Below, piece after piece: positions 33,960-46,527 of a DNA stretch of 64,000 nucleotides (position 1 is its first letter; the number at the start of each line of letters is the position of its first letter). A program made the position numbers and the translations under genes. This DNA is from Spisula solida (Eukaryota > Mollusca > Bivalvia > Venerida > Mactridae), in NCBI GenBank assembly GCA_947247005.1, contig OX365955.1, positions 15,357,322-15,421,321 of the forward strand, given 5' to 3'. Under the pieces are notes generated by a model. It was not told the origin of the DNA, searched no databases, and was given only the letters and a program-made list of their open reading frames with translations.

Positions 33960-36949
33960 AACTGAAGTTTGTATCACAATTTATTTTCCAGAAAACAACT
34001 GCAACGAAATCGACACGCGTATCTTTAAAATGGTTTCCAAAACATTTCATTTGTTCGATATTATTGTATGATGATGTGACGCAATGTACATATATTACCT
34101 GAATCAAGTCTTTTTGCATTTTAAATATGTAGTTTGCCTCCATTTAGCTACCCATTATATGTTATAATTAACCAATAGTCCGTGCAGTCGTCAACTATGA
34201 ACATGGTACTCCAGAGAGCTCGGGCGTTTGGCACAATACTTAATTCTATTATTCTAAGATGAAGTAGAATGACATTGGATATGGATTGTCTGTCACATGA
34301 AATAATAAAGCATTGAATGATATCGCATCTGGGTGCACGGAAATTCACTAAAATGCGTTAAAGTTGTCTAAGAATTGACATAACGTCAGGCGCAAACACG
34401 ATAACTTTGGCAGATGGTGACAGCAACACCTCAGAGAAACAGGGGGATATGGCTGTACTTACAACCCTACTCAGTATTACTCAGTATTACGTTACATAAT
34501 CACTTGACAATTTTCCCTTGACGCTCAACCTTGTTTGTCCGTCTATATATCAATATCACACGTGTAAGTAGATATATGAAGCTGCTGAGTATCTGTTCTT
34601 GTTGTTTCAGTTTTGAAAGAAAATACCTGTCATTCACCAACAGCTAGCTGGTGGGCACATTTAAATATAAATACATCTGTATACAAGCATAGTCTCTCCT
34701 ATATATCCCGTACTGTACAGTACGAATATATTGTGTTATGTTGCACACTGAGTACATTTAGTGCGAAATGTGTTTGTATACACATAGTGGATAACTGTCC
34801 ATTATTTGTTAACACATCAATTAACAATAAGTCAACACAAATGTGTAAAAATAAATGAGAGTTATTGTTAAAAAAGTATCCATTCCTGAAAAATAATGGA
34901 GATTTAATAAATGACTTAATCCCTTAGGTGATTTTTATACATAGTTTAATGTGCATGTTCTCGAGAATAATACAATGTTTACATTATAAATGACGGAAAA
35001 GACTGCCCGTGAGGTTTACTATGAGTTATAAAAAGTGTAAGAATGTTATATTGCTCAAACTACATATCAAGTAGCTGAATTTATATGTCGCTGATCTGGT
35101 TTAATTATCATAATCACAATGCGTTTCTATCGGGATCGTATTGGACACACTCTGATTGATATTGTCTTCAGAACATCATGTCACAAACATTCCTAACAGT
35201 TTCGTTCTGCAAATAACATGCGATGATTAGTCTAAGCGGTAGTACACAATGCTTTGTCGTTATTGTGCATACGTTATCTGTCTCAATCAGTTGACAAGCA
35301 TATACCTTTCGTTTAATAATGGCTTTTTGTCATATCTACGTATGTTATTTAAGACAAGGTAAAGTTCGCTCATAGATAACGTTTCGGCATACATATATAA
35401 GCATTTTTCAAATTACGAAAATTATTTTTTAAAGACTTCATATTTAACTTCAATGTGATCCAACGAAACACAATATGGCGATGTCTAGTTATAGATTATT
35501 TGATTCATACATAATGTACAACGTTATTAGCAATTGCCTGTGCAATCATTACTTATGAAGATGCTCTCGGGGTACCTCAGGCAGTTGAATATGTATCCCA
35601 ACTTCTTATGTCAATAATTCTATCATGAAATATAGCGTCAGATTCAGTCAGATTCAGTTAATGTCTGCGAGATAAAATACAAGACACTTATTGTACGAAC
35701 ACTCGGTAAAATGCATAAAATTTGTCTGTACAGAGATATAATACCGTCAGATTATTGCATGCAATATACATTTGGTTATACTATCGGGGAAAATACTTTA
35801 GATACAAAGTACCAGCGAACAAATCACGTGCTTCATTTTACATAACTACATTTTATGCCTACACATGTACCGAATTTCACAATGGTATTAAACTTAAAAT
35901 TACATTCTAGATAAAAGCTTTGAAATAGCGTTACTACTTCAGAAATTAGATAAACGCAAATGGCTTCCACGTTTGTCCGTTATTGCGATGTTATTTACTT
36001 TAGTTCAAACCCATTAAGCAAATTCAAATTATTGAAAATAAGATATTCAAAGCCATAGTTGTGCTTAAAGTTATGATTACACGATGCATAATCTAATATT
36101 TGTTACGCATTCGATAAAAATATTAAATAAACAGAACTCTATAGACAATCAAACTAGCAAGGAAGTCATTTTCCACAATATGATTGTAGTATTAGACTAT
36201 TGAACTTTGCATCAGTCTCTAATCTCAAGGGCAGATGTAATTTGAAGCATTTACCTGAGATTCAATATGGTTCGGGCGCTTATAAAATGTTTCTTTAAGT
36301 ATCAGTAACCTTATACAATCGAGAACATTCCACCTAATAATGAAGCTAAAACATACCATATTCAACCAGAAGATAAGTATTTTGACTGAAAACAATGATA
36401 CATTGTAACAGAAAATAGTGCTTAACACAATAAAGGAGATTAAAACAAATCAGACAGGAAAGTCATCACTCCACAGAAACAGCAGAGCACATAATGCACA
36501 ACACAAACAAAACGAAAATCACAAGTGCATGTCATATCAAAGAGCATTAAAATGAAAACAGATGGGTTATGTGTCTCATACAGCACTAGGATTTTTTTCT
36601 CCTACAATTTATATATACCTCTATGCGACAACATCCCCAGGAGTTCTAACGTCTAGTCGTTAATTATCGTAACCTTTCCATGTCAATTACTATATACTGT
36701 TTGATATAGACTTTTGTGGTGACCATTAGTGATATGTTCATTATTTATTCATGTCTTTGATAAATGTAATACCTTAGTAGACAGGACATGATACGATTCG
36801 GGAAAAATAATCTCATCACAGAACTTTATATACTACGTTGTGCAATTGTCTTGCGGGTAATACATATCAATAAAGACGGTTAATGTAGGTTATTCCTAAT
36901 AAGTCTTACAACTGATGATAATAGCGAACTATATAATATACTCAGACCG

Positions 36950-37150
36950 AAGGCCTGCGGATAAGATCCGCTTTATAGTAACACGTGTGCATGTGTAATG
37001 GTCAGAGTTTGAAATCACTAATGGATCTGGAAATTTGTTTTACGATCCCGCAGTACGAGAAAGTTACTGAAAAATTGCCGACAATAGAATAACAAAAGTT
37101 ATTAAAAATGCGATACTAGTATTCTGTAGCTAATAAATTTTCATTTATCT
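36950..37150 (+). repeat. Repeat shared with 39275-39480
   Basis: Shared strings: TTTATAGTAACACGTGTGCA / TTTATGGTAACACCTGTGTG, AAATTCACTAATGGAT-like, AAAAAATTGGCCGCCAATAG / AAAAATTGCCGACAATAG and AAAATGCGATA. Direct orientation, ~75% alike, not flanked by TIRs. Non-coding. Confidence 0.6.
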
Positions 37151-37839
37151 TTTTATGATTTTTAAAAATATTCTGAACACTGAAGCATCTAGAAAATATT
37201 AAAAAAATAGTTTTAAGCCAGACAGAGAAGGCAGCAGGGGAGGTCAGAACTCTGCTACTTAGTAACATAGTTCTTATCTCCACTGGTTTTGGACTTTGAC
37301 AGCCGTCTTAGAAAACACAGCGGTGGAAAAGACAGATCGTGGCAGCCTGCCGAAAATTAGTTCATTTAACTTAATTACACCATGAAATTATATAGTGAAC
37401 TTAAATACGAAAGCAGGTTCGTATCGTCCTTCGTTATTTCGTACCGAAAAGGATCAAGCAATTTTTCTGCTGAACATTTATGAATAATATGATCAGCAGT
37501 TATCCTGTATTGGAACATCATATCATCTACTAATAATAAAGGACATCTGACAAAACTTTTAGTGTCTACTGCTGTGTTTCAATACTGACCTGTAGCTATG
37601 AGAATTGACCAAAATAAAGACGTTTTTGGAGGAAATATTTTTTAAAAAACAATTTATAATAAAGTTGATAGAAATATTTTCCTCGGTGCATTTTGTCTCT
37701 GGATATTGCACGGCAACAACACGAAAAATGTTGTATGTTTTCAAGTCAAATTGTGGACGGCCAATGATAGATCTATAAACAAAACCGCATAAGTACAGTT
37801 ACCCTTCACAGAGGGTACACAAAACACATCGTTAAGTTT
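37151..37839. other. No gene recognised
   Basis: A GACAGAGAAGGCAGCAGG string at ~37220 resembles the core of the dispersed repeat but the flanks do not follow. Frame 37559-37744 (minus) shows no motif. Confidence 0.35.
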
Positions 37840-38710
37840 CGTGCTGGCTGATCCGCGTTGATCAAAGTTTCTGTCGTGCTGGTTAAATCCCTTTCACAAT
37901 TGTTGCATGACAGAGTCGGGAAATGCGATGGGTCTTCAATGCAACTTGTGGACTATCGTGCGTCCGCCGTAAGAAATGTCTGTGTCGTGCGACGGGATAT
38001 ATCATCTTGCGCCCTAGTCGTAGAGTTTTGGACATGTCCGGTGACTGTCGTAGGTTCGTCGTGCGATGCTGTATGACGTCGTGCGATTGGCACACGATGG
38101 ACGCACAATTTGTTTGTGATTATAAGGTCAAACTAGATACTAAGAAATATACTGATCAACGAAGGATGGTTGTGCGATTGTCGCACGTCACACGCACGAC
38201 AGTTTTACGATTATTCATTATCGTACGACAGCTGTGAGACAGTTGCACAACCCCAACGACAATCCCACGATGCACATACGAGGCTCGTTAACATACGTGT
38301 CATGTCTCATCATGAACATAACTCTTATTATTTCGAAAAATACTATATCTAAATTGAATGCGCGTTATAATATCAGACATTGTTCACGTTACTTCAGGCT
38401 CAGTGGTATCATAATGACTGGCTAGACTGGCACGAAAGACGTACGTCGGTCGTAGGAAGGGCGTACGACATATGTTCATTGTAAGGCTGTCGTGCGTCAA
38501 TTGTTATGTCGTGCGACTATCGTACGTCCATCGTGAAAGTGACGCATGATAGCTCCCATATTTGCATCGTAGAGCTGTAACACGCCCGTCTTGCGATAAG
38601 TGGCACCTTAACTTAATTACCCTTTCCAAAAATACATCGGTACATTTCAAAGTAGATTCGCAAGTGTCGTGCGACATAACAATCCTACGACAATGAAAGT
38701 GTTTTAACCG
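37840..38710. repeat. CpG-rich block with many TCGTGCGAC-like motifs
   Basis: More than twenty variants of GTCGTGCG / TCGTACGAC / CGCACGAC occur on both strands between 37870 and 38680, e.g. GTCGTGCGACGGG (37985), GACGTCGTGCGATTGG (38074), TCGCACGTCACACGCACGAC (38179) and TGTCGTGCGACTATCG (38503). CpG density is clearly higher than in the flanks. Several overlapping frames (37858-38425) merely read through the motifs. The closely spaced palindromes give the block strong potential for hairpins. It is laid out like the AAGTTCGC element but uses a different core motif. Confidence 0.65.
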
Positions 38711-39020
38711 GCTTCAAGAGTAAAGACGAAATGAATGCAGCATTCATGTAAATTGTTAAACTTTATCATTATAATTTTTTAGTGTTGTCCAAAATCAAGC
38801 GTCTATTTCTCCATATCGACATTACAGGATAAAACCCGTTTTCTGGGATTACGGAATTAATTAAGCTACAGTGTGCGAGATATTCCTAATGTACACCAAG
38901 GGGTAGGCTGCATATATTATATAGAGCAAAGAGGTACAATAATCGCAATTATTTTAGCCAAAATTTGTAAAAATCTCATTTGACAACAGTGACAACTCTA
39001 TTCAGTACTGGAAGTATAAA
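38711..39020. other. No gene recognised
   Basis: AT-rich spacer between the CpG-rich block and a bivalve-type repeat. Confidence 0.35.
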
Positions 39021-39274
39021 ACATTTTGGTCGAGCCCGCTTGCGGTGAGCGAGACTTAGTTTGGTGTATGTGCGTAAGTGTGTTCGTTCGATTTTATCTG
39101 GACCATAACTGCTTTGACCAATATTGCTTATATTTGGCATTAATGTTCACCTCCGTGAGGAGGAATGTAATGCACAGCCCACAGATTCCTATCTCAAAGG
39201 CCACAATGGCGGTCAACGGTCAAATTGAAGCTTGTCTGGACCATAACTTTGTCATACATTGACCAATCTTTCTT
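39021..39274 (+). repeat. CTGGACCATAACT-type repeat
   Basis: CTGGACCATAACTGCTTTGA and later CTGGACCATAACTTTGTCAT, with ATTGACCAATC and TCACCTCCGTGAGGAGGA in between. This layout is common in bivalve non-coding DNA as I know it. It is followed directly by the repeat shared with 36950-37150. Confidence 0.5.
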
Positions 39275-39480
39275 ATAGCAGACTATACGATTCGGTTTAT
39301 GGTAACACCTGTGTGCATGTATCTGTCAAAGTTTAAATTCACTAATGGATATGAAAACTTGTGTCACTGGCCCGCACCGTGAGAACCGTACTAAAAAATT
39401 GGCCGCCAATAGAATAACCAAGTCATTTAAAATGCGATATTCAGTAGGTCATAAATTTTCTTTTATGTTTAAATATTTTT
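39275..39480 (+). repeat. Repeat shared with 36950-37150
   Basis: Second direct copy of the segment described at 36950-37150, here leading straight into a long hairpin. Confidence 0.6.
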
Positions 39481-39682
39481 ATATTCTATCAATACATATG
39501 AAAATACATTATGTTTTCATTCCACATATTAATCTATCAATTAACAGAAATACAACACGTGTTCAGGTTCCGCATAGATGATTTTGTACCCAAACACGTG
39601 TTTTATTTCTATAAATTGATAGATTAGTGTGTGGAATGAAAACATAACACGACTTTATATGTATTGATTGAATATATCACAT
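39480..39682. repeat. Long hairpin with ~90-bp arms
   Basis: Left arm strings ATCAATACATATG, ATGTTTTCATTCCACA, TAATCTATCAATT and ACACGTGTTCAGG face CAAACACGTGTTTTATTTCT, AATTGATAGATTAGTGTGTG, GAATGAAAACAT and ATATGTATTGAT on the right. The loop is ~20-25 bp around CCGCATAGATGATTTTG. Identity of the arms is about 85%. Probably a foldback MITE. Confidence 0.75.
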
Positions 39683-39719
39683 AGTATCAATTTTTATAGG
39701 GTGGCCAATTAGAAATACG

Positions 39720-39800
39720 GCGTAGTGTACTGTATACGGTGTCTTATCCTTGAAAAGTTGAAAACGGTTTGGTTGGATCCGTTGGTTAGAGTGGCAATTG
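39720..39800 (+). repeat. SINE relic
   Basis: ACTGTATACGGTGTCTTATC, TTGAAAAGTTGAAAACGG and the A-box-like TTGGTTAGAGTGGC (39782-39795) correspond to 4500-4562 and 46150-46226. The element breaks off after the A box. Confidence 0.4.
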
Positions 39801-41004
39801 TACTATTCATCAATTGATTGTCTATCCAAAACGTCTACATTGGGCACTTATTTACTTACTTAGGACCCTTTGAGTAAAAAAAACACTATTAAAAAGCTTA
39901 AATGTTATTAGTTTTAGAGACATTTAAAATTTTATCACGATGAACAATTACCAAATACCGTATAATTAAGAAAGTCAGCGAATTTTGAATTTCCGATGTT
40001 TGTCATGTGGAAAAATAGCAATTATATTGCTTCTTTGTGTCGTTCTTCTGTATACCACCTTTCATTCCCTTACACTTATTACGATGAAAGTATCGAAAAG
40101 ACGGGTTAATGTGATATCCTTTTCCAAAAGTAATTACAAGGAAAGTGTCGACAATACCATGCATATACGGTTTAACATTATGAAGTTAACATTTATATGT
40201 TCTTCAACATTATGCTATTCCAATGCGATATCTGTTTCCATAAGTATTTTCCTTGACCTATAATCAGTCATCCAATTTCTTAATACCCCTTCTAGGTATA
40301 CATTTTGTATTTGCATTTACTTTTAATATTTTGTACGTGAATGATGATGTAAACAACTGCTAAGAAATTGACCAACGTATCTTTAAATTGCTTTCATGAA
40401 TGGTTGGCAAAACATTTCATCTGTTCGATAATATTGTATGAGGATTTGACGTAATTGTACGTACATTAACTGAATTGATTGTTAATGCATTCTAAATATG
40501 TATTTGCCTTAATTTAGCCATAAATTATAATTAACCAATAGTCCGTGCAGTCGTTAACTATGAACCTGGTACTCTAGAGACCTCGGGCAGTTGGACACAC
40601 GACGTATTTTCATTATTCTAACTGAAGTAGAATTGACAATGGATATGGATTGTTTGTCACATGAAATAACAAAGCATTGAATGATATCGCATCTGGGTGC
40701 ACGGAAATTCACTAAAATGCGTTAAAGCTGTCTAAGAATTGACACAACGTCTGGCGTAAACACGACAAATGTGTTAGATGGTGACAGCAATACCACACAG
40801 AAACAGGGGGATATGGCTGTACTTTACCAACCCACCCTGTATTACTTTACATATTAATCACTTTAGAGTTTTCCCTTGACGCTCAACCTTGTTTATCCGT
40901 CTATATATCAAAATCACTCGTGGAAGTAGGTATTTGTAGCTGCTGAGTATTTGTTCTTGTTGCCCAGTTTTATGTTGGTTATTGTGGTGTGCTCTTGTGG
41001 TATG

Positions 41005-41100
41005 TGATTTTTCTTTTTTGTATGTTTCTCTTTGTGCCTTTTGAGTTCTGTTATTTCTGTTGAGTGTTGCCTTATCTGTCCGATTCGATACTATTTTATG
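41005..41100 (-). repeat. Degenerate GGACAGGGAAGGCAGC repeat
   Basis: On the minus strand AAATAGTATCGAATCGGACA, GATAAGGCAACACTCAACAG and AACAGAACTCAAAAGGCACA follow the family order with several changes. Confidence 0.5.
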
Positions 41101-42702
41101 TAATCAATTGCAACATACGAATACAGTGCAAATGTATATTCACATTTTCTCGCCGATAACCAATGTTTAAATAATAAAGTGCGGAAAAAGGTTTTTGTAG
41201 AAAACTGTCAGTGAAAGACACCATGAGTTATTAGAAGTGTAAGAATGCATTATTTGCTCAAGTAACATTTCAAGTCGCTAAATCTATATGTCGCTGATCT
41301 TGTTTAAATACCATAATACCTAACCGTGTCATTGAATAAGAATACTGAACAAGTCCACGGTAGAATGCGCAATGTAACTCTTTAATAGCCAACGTGTATG
41401 CCAGACTTGATTTTTATTCCCGATTCCTAGTCTTATGGATTGGTTTATTGACCCTCATTTCAAAATGTTGAAAAAATGTCATATCGACCGTAAGCAATAT
41501 CTAGCTGTTGTACTCTACACATTCATCTTCTATGCCTATGGATATTTGCCCGATATTAAAACCTGAAACAATACGATATTGAAAATATCATCTTGAAATT
41601 GACTTCAGAGCATCTTGTCTTAACATTCCTGACACTTTAGTACAGTATATTATATGCGATGTTTAGTCCTCGTATTGTATAATGCTTTGATGTTATTGCA
41701 CATACGTTATCTGTCTCAATAAGCTGACAAGCCGAGACTCTACAAAATGTCCTTTGTCTTTTGTACTTTGAAGCACAAAATGCACAACAACAAACACCAA
41801 CAAAACAAAAATCACAAACCAACACAGCATTTCCTACAAACAAACATAAAAATAAAACCAGATCGATTATGTGTCTCATACAGCACTAAGTACATTTTCT
41901 ACAACAACTTATATATACATCTAAGCAAATGCATCCCAAGAGTCTTAAAGTCTAGTCTTTAAAAATCGTAACATGTCAATGTCAATTACAGTTGTATTAC
42001 TTGATACATAGGATGGTTAATTCAACAAATACGCGGGAAAATTTTCAGAAATATTTGTTATGTACCATTAGCAAAGCAAATTCAAGTAAAAAATTGGCGT
42101 ATTACATATACCAACTATAAAATGTAGTAAACTCAAGAAAATATTTGGTTGAAATACATTGAAATTGCATCGTCACTTTGACTACACCGACGCAACATCA
42201 TCGCGACGTCGTTACATATAACGGTATACATACTCATTCGTTGCACAATCTATAATGTAAAACGCGTTGAAATACATGTTATCCTTTGCAACTTGTATGT
42301 AAATTGCAATCTTTATTTTGCGGATAAGAGTTTTCTTCAATCCAAAAAACAGCGCAAAACTCCTCAACAGCAATAATTAACAAAAACCGACGGACATAGG
42401 CGAAATTACACTGTCTTTTAAAGATGATATCCGACAGCTATTTGACAGGCGTTCTATAAGACAAAAACTGAAATGCTATTACGCATGTTAAATGAAAACC
42501 ACAGTTGTTGTAATAAATAATTTACATATCGGTGTTATGCGCAAACATTTTATCTAATATTTCATTTTTTTCTCTTCAGATATAAAACCACGTTCATCCT
42601 CCTGATAAAACTACCGGACTACAAACCACATTAGAACCGCTAGAAAACGCTAGGAACACGTATTTACTACTCTGCTTGGACGCTTAATTAATACCGACGC
42701 TA

Positions 42703-43086
42703 ATGTCGTATTTGATTAAAATAAAATTATTCCACGACCAGGTTGAGGATTTCTATAAAATGTTTCGATGTTCTATTCAAGTGTTCGTGATAAAAAATGA
42801 CAAAAAATATCACTCAAAGGACAAAGTAACCTCGTTATTTCGTAGGATGGAAATATCGTATCTTAAACAACACTATTTTATAGACGCCAATGAAATTTAT
42901 TTTCGCACTCCTAAAAAGTGGGCCTTATTCGACACGAGGTTTGAAAATGCTTCGACGATATTATGGTTTATAACGACAGTACCAATGTTTGAGTGGAAAG
43001 CCCTTAGAATATACACTTTTAAAAGTACACACGTGGTATTGACTATCACAGGACTGCATAAACGAAGTTTTTTTCTTCAAAAGTAA
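42703..43086 (+). other. 127-codon frame in unit 4, not recognised
   Basis: The frame starts with a non-ATG codon in the decayed TATA block; the first ATG (Met in FYKMFRCS) is at ~42760. The product is Lys/Phe-rich with the stretch YFRTPKKWALFDTRFENAST in the middle and no signal peptide or domain I recognise. The first half aligns at DNA level with 4080-4240 of unit 1, where the frame is interrupted, and it has no match in unit 2. Either an isolated exon or a chance frame in AT-rich DNA; the second is more likely. Confidence 0.2.
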
Positions 43087-44312
43087 ATACAGCGGTTCAT
43101 TTAACCATGTAACATCAAAAACCGTAAAATGGCCGAGAAATTGACGCGTACGTGCAATTTGTTTTATGTATTGGTAAATTTGAATTTTAGATTTATCGTC
43201 AAATTAAAAAAAAAAAAAAATTCGATTTTTCACTCAACAACATGGTGGTTTTTTACTTTTGAAGATGTTTTTATTGTTATGGTCAAGTGGAATTAACCCT
43301 GTCCAAAATTGTATTTTTATGAAAAAGTCGGCATTTCTATACCTCAATTGGGCTTTGTTCTTATCATTGTGTTCTTTATTTCTTTCTCCGTGATAAGAAC
43401 ATAGTCTTGAACACGAATTTTATCAGCACAGCGGGGCCATATGTGCATTATCAACCTGCGGAACGCCCAATTCAATTCAAATACTTAGTATTAACACAGG
43501 ACAAACGTTTGTGACTTTAGATTCGGCTGATGTCATAATTCGTTTATTCTCTTTGTGACAATTGTAGTCAGATGTTTGATTGTTTCTCCACACATCCAAA
43601 CAAAATATGTTGAAATTTTCAGCAATATCAAACACGTATTGATCGAGCTATAGGTAAGTAACACGTGTGTAAAATCAACAATTTTGTACGGGTCTTTTTC
43701 GACCTTTTGAAGACAGAATAATCCAATAGCTGGTGTATTTACACTATTGTTTTCTCTTCTATTATCAACGCTGCAGCATCGTCAAGATCACTAAGTCTAT
43801 GACTGCAGAAATGGTACTTGGGTAGACCTCGGTATTTATTATTCTAGTGTTCTAGTCTTCATATTCGTGTTCTTACTATACCGAATGGTGTGACTGTGGT
43901 GAGATTTGAAGCTGAGTCTTGACAAAATACAATATATGTAGCTTATTTCAAATGTATTGAAACAGAACTTTGCATTCCATCTTTTCCCTTCGTGTAATAG
44001 ATATGAGTTCCGTTAAACCAGTATAACGAACAGCTCATGTCATGCATCCGGTCGCGAATGCATGGCGCTACATTGTAACTACTGGGTAGCATCGTGAACA
44101 TTTCTCACATAGTGGTTTGCTATTTTGCCACATATGTCTCAGTGATCAAACATTGTCTCTTCATAGGTGAAATACTTATTCCCATAACGTTTCCAAGCAG
44201 CATAATTATACAGCGGTGGAGATTCTTGTCTGTCCTTATAATTTGTTTAGTGTAAAACTGGTGCACGCCGCTTTTTCCGGAGTTGGTAATGCACCATTTC
44301 CAAATTAAATGA
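43087..44312. other. No gene recognised
   Basis: Part of unit 4 without an alignable partner; contains an A15 run at 43206-43220. No defensible frame. Confidence 0.35.
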
Positions 44313-44552
44313 TTGAACGTGCCCATGGATACTTCTAACGTTATAGTCTCCATTTCGGTATTTGGATTAGTCCTATGTATCATTTATCCATCGGGTACGA
44401 TTATTGCCAGCGTCGTCATGTTTCATGTGACGAAAAACTATTTACAGATATGGTATGTCGTACTATACCAACACTTTTTGGATGCTTCTATAGGAAAGGA
44501 GTTTGTGGCCTTCAGAACGCCAAAACAAAAACATCCTTTAAACAATTGTTGA
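44313..44552 (+). other. Frame shared with unit 2 (28150-28320)
   Basis: The C-terminal part here (ending WYVVLYQHFLDASIGKEFVA ... NNC stop) parallels 28150-28320, which reads WYILELYQHILYASIG ... KDC and stops at the equivalent place. The shared W-Y, L-Y-Q-H, A-S-I-G pattern and common stop are suggestive, but the N-terminal hydrophobic stretch (VIVSISVFGLVLCIIYP) is present only here and only two copies exist. Start choice is uncertain because the annotated start is not ATG. No family is recognised. Confidence 0.22.
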
Positions 44553-45070
44553 TTTTGGTTCTAGATCATACTGTAAACAAATCAAACAGCGAGTGTATAG
44601 TTGTGTTTCCTAACACATTACTATACGCGGTTAAAAAGTGATTTCATTCACAACGTGTAAGCATGGTAATATTGGATGTTTAACTTTGTTCAAATATCAG
44701 TGGGGCACCTCTCGTATACATGAAATATCTATTGCCCGCAAGGGATCAGTTTAATAGCGTTTACTAAACGTTTCAAGTAATTTCTTAAGACGTGAAATAA
44801 GATATGTTCCTATATCAAGTAATTGACATGTTATAATTTCAATTACCTCTCCATTGGTTTGAATTGTAACGATCATCATTAGAAGTAAATTCCTGAGGAA
44901 ATATTACGTTGTTGAAACAATTGATATCGGGCTTGCAGTAAAAGTATGCAGTAGTGAATTTGATAAATTTTTAATTTTAATTTTAAAACTAGTAGATCTA
45001 CTTTTGTAATTCATTTTAGGAGGTCTTTCAGTTTATATTAATCACTCTCAACATCTCAATCCTCATTATA

Positions 45071-45989
45071 CGAGGGGTGTTCCATATGTATTGTCACTTG
45101 GGTCACAAATCAAAAACATTCGTTGATATCTTTAAATCTTTATACATTTCTAGAACCATCAAGATTTCCGCGATATTTCGTGAAAAAATAAATAAAATTT
45201 AATTACAGGAATGTTGTTTCTGTTGTCTTTTCAAAGGCTAGTAATAGACACTGCGACTTTGTTCGAATAACTGTCGATTAAAACTTCCTTTCGGGAAATA
45301 TTCTTATTCCACAACTATCATCCCGTAAATATTGTAAATTCCTTCGATAAAAACATGACTTGCTGTACTTGATTGCCATTTTTAACAAAATAAGAGCATT
45401 TCAGAGTCGCGAAAATAAGTGTCAAAATTAGTCAAAAAGCATGCTACTTTATAATGAAAATTTTCGATTAGTTTAATTGATTGGAATTTGACATATCATA
45501 CAGGTATGTAAGCCATTGACCATCAACATTGATTTTTGAGAAGAATTTACGATCAAAGTACAATTGATATGAAGTTATCGGTGCGTGAAACAACAAGCAT
45601 CGTTTGGTATAAATTAGAGTGATCTCCCTTGTTTTGACCGTCTTACTCGTAAGACAACAAATACTTTCATTTGGATTTAAAGTTCTAATGGAAGTATAAG
45701 GGTCCAGTTATCGTATTTTATGTTGCAGTTTAAAGAATACTGACATTTACTTTTCTAAACAACTACTGCAAAGATGACACAAATTTAGCTTAAAATTAAC
45801 ATAAGGCCAGTGTACTCGAGCATACCCTCTTCTAAGTTCAATACATTACTTAATTGTTGACGAAAGGCTATGTAATTTTCCAGATATAGAATAGAAACAT
45901 GCACCTTTTAGACAGTCATCGTAGAATCCTTCTAAAAATTGCCATAGAAAAATGCAAAGGACAGTGACAAAACAATGGAACACCCCTCG
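45071..45989. mobile_element. Mariner-type TIR element, 919 bp
   Basis: Left end CGAGGGGTGTTCCATATGTA followed by TTGTCACT, right end from the minus strand CGAGGGGTGTTCCATTGTTT followed by TGTCACTG; TA flanks at 45069-45070 and 45990-45991. Unit 1 has an uninterrupted sequence at the corresponding place (~4370). No transposase frame inside; non-autonomous. Confidence 0.82.
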
Positions 45990-46059
45990 TAGTATATAAG
46001 CTAGTTTTTCACATATCTTGAGCGTATAGTAAGTGAACTGCTGGTGCTTTTTTGTCGTC

Positions 46060-46140
46060 TTAGGTACCGTAGCTACCGATCAAACCTGTTGCCTTCCGCA
46101 CTCGATGAACACCACTTAACCATCGAGACGGTTTGAAAAA
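46060..46140 (-). repeat. tRNA-derived SINE remnant
   Basis: On the minus strand the A-box-like TGGTTAAGTGGTG (46110-46122) precedes GGTTTGATCG (46077-46086), a one-base variant of the B box. Orthologous to 4395-4480 of unit 1, so the SINE was inserted before the duplication. Confidence 0.5.
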
Positions 46141-46149
46141 GTGTTATTT

Positions 46150-46275
46150 GATGTCGTATACTGCACACGGTGTCTTCACCTGGAAAAGTTGAAAATGGAA
46201 TGGAAGGCTCTGCTGGTTCAAGTGGCCTAATCAAGCCAGGGATGATGCAGGCGGCGACGTTCCAATGTTGTAGTG
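46150..46275 (+). repeat. SINE remnant, plus strand
   Basis: CTGGTTCAAGTGGCC (46212-46226) is the A-box-like part; orthologous to 4500-4615. Confidence 0.4.
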
Positions 46276-46527
46276 AAGTTGTTTGGTTTACTAGTCAACA
46301 TATAGAACTAGTTCTAGAATTAGAAAACTAGTGTCAGGATTGCGATTTATAACAGTGTAGTCTCACTGTAACAGTAGTTTCACTGTAACTGCAATATATA
46401 CCCAACACTGGCTATAATGCGGTGCACCGTCATCCCCTATCGGTAATAAATCTCTGTTAGGCTACACATATATACGATTTGGAAAACAAAACTTAATCAT
46501 TGAACTGAAATATCTACAAGCACAATA

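Larger units (their letters stand above)
29535..36940 (+). repeat. Duplicated segment, unit 3 of 4
   Basis: Bases 29535-30430 match unit 2. Bases 30740-31030 match 39985-40335 of unit 4 (GGAAAGTGTCGA.AA.ACCATGCATA, TTAACATT.T.AAGTTAACATT). Bases 33960-34145 match 40355-40540. Bases 34180-34620 and 34990-35310 match unit 1 and unit 4, and 35740-36930 match units 1 and 2. A TIR element of 1.94 kb (31033-32972) interrupts the segment; unit 4 lacks it. Conserved landmarks include TTAACCAATAGTCCGTGCAG (34168 and 40533). Confidence 0.72.

Noticed and set aside
37215..37240. Another copy of the dispersed repeat (GACAGAGAAGGCAGCAGG)
   Set aside because: Only the core string matches; none of the following landmarks is present.
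37858..38425. Overlapping frames of 60-104 codons
   Set aside because: They read through TCGTGCGAC palindromes in several phases at once; no domain and no ATG context.
42703..43086. A real gene of 127 codons
   Set aside because: Start codon is not ATG, the related sequence in unit 1 is interrupted and no domain is recognisable; kept only as a low-confidence frame.
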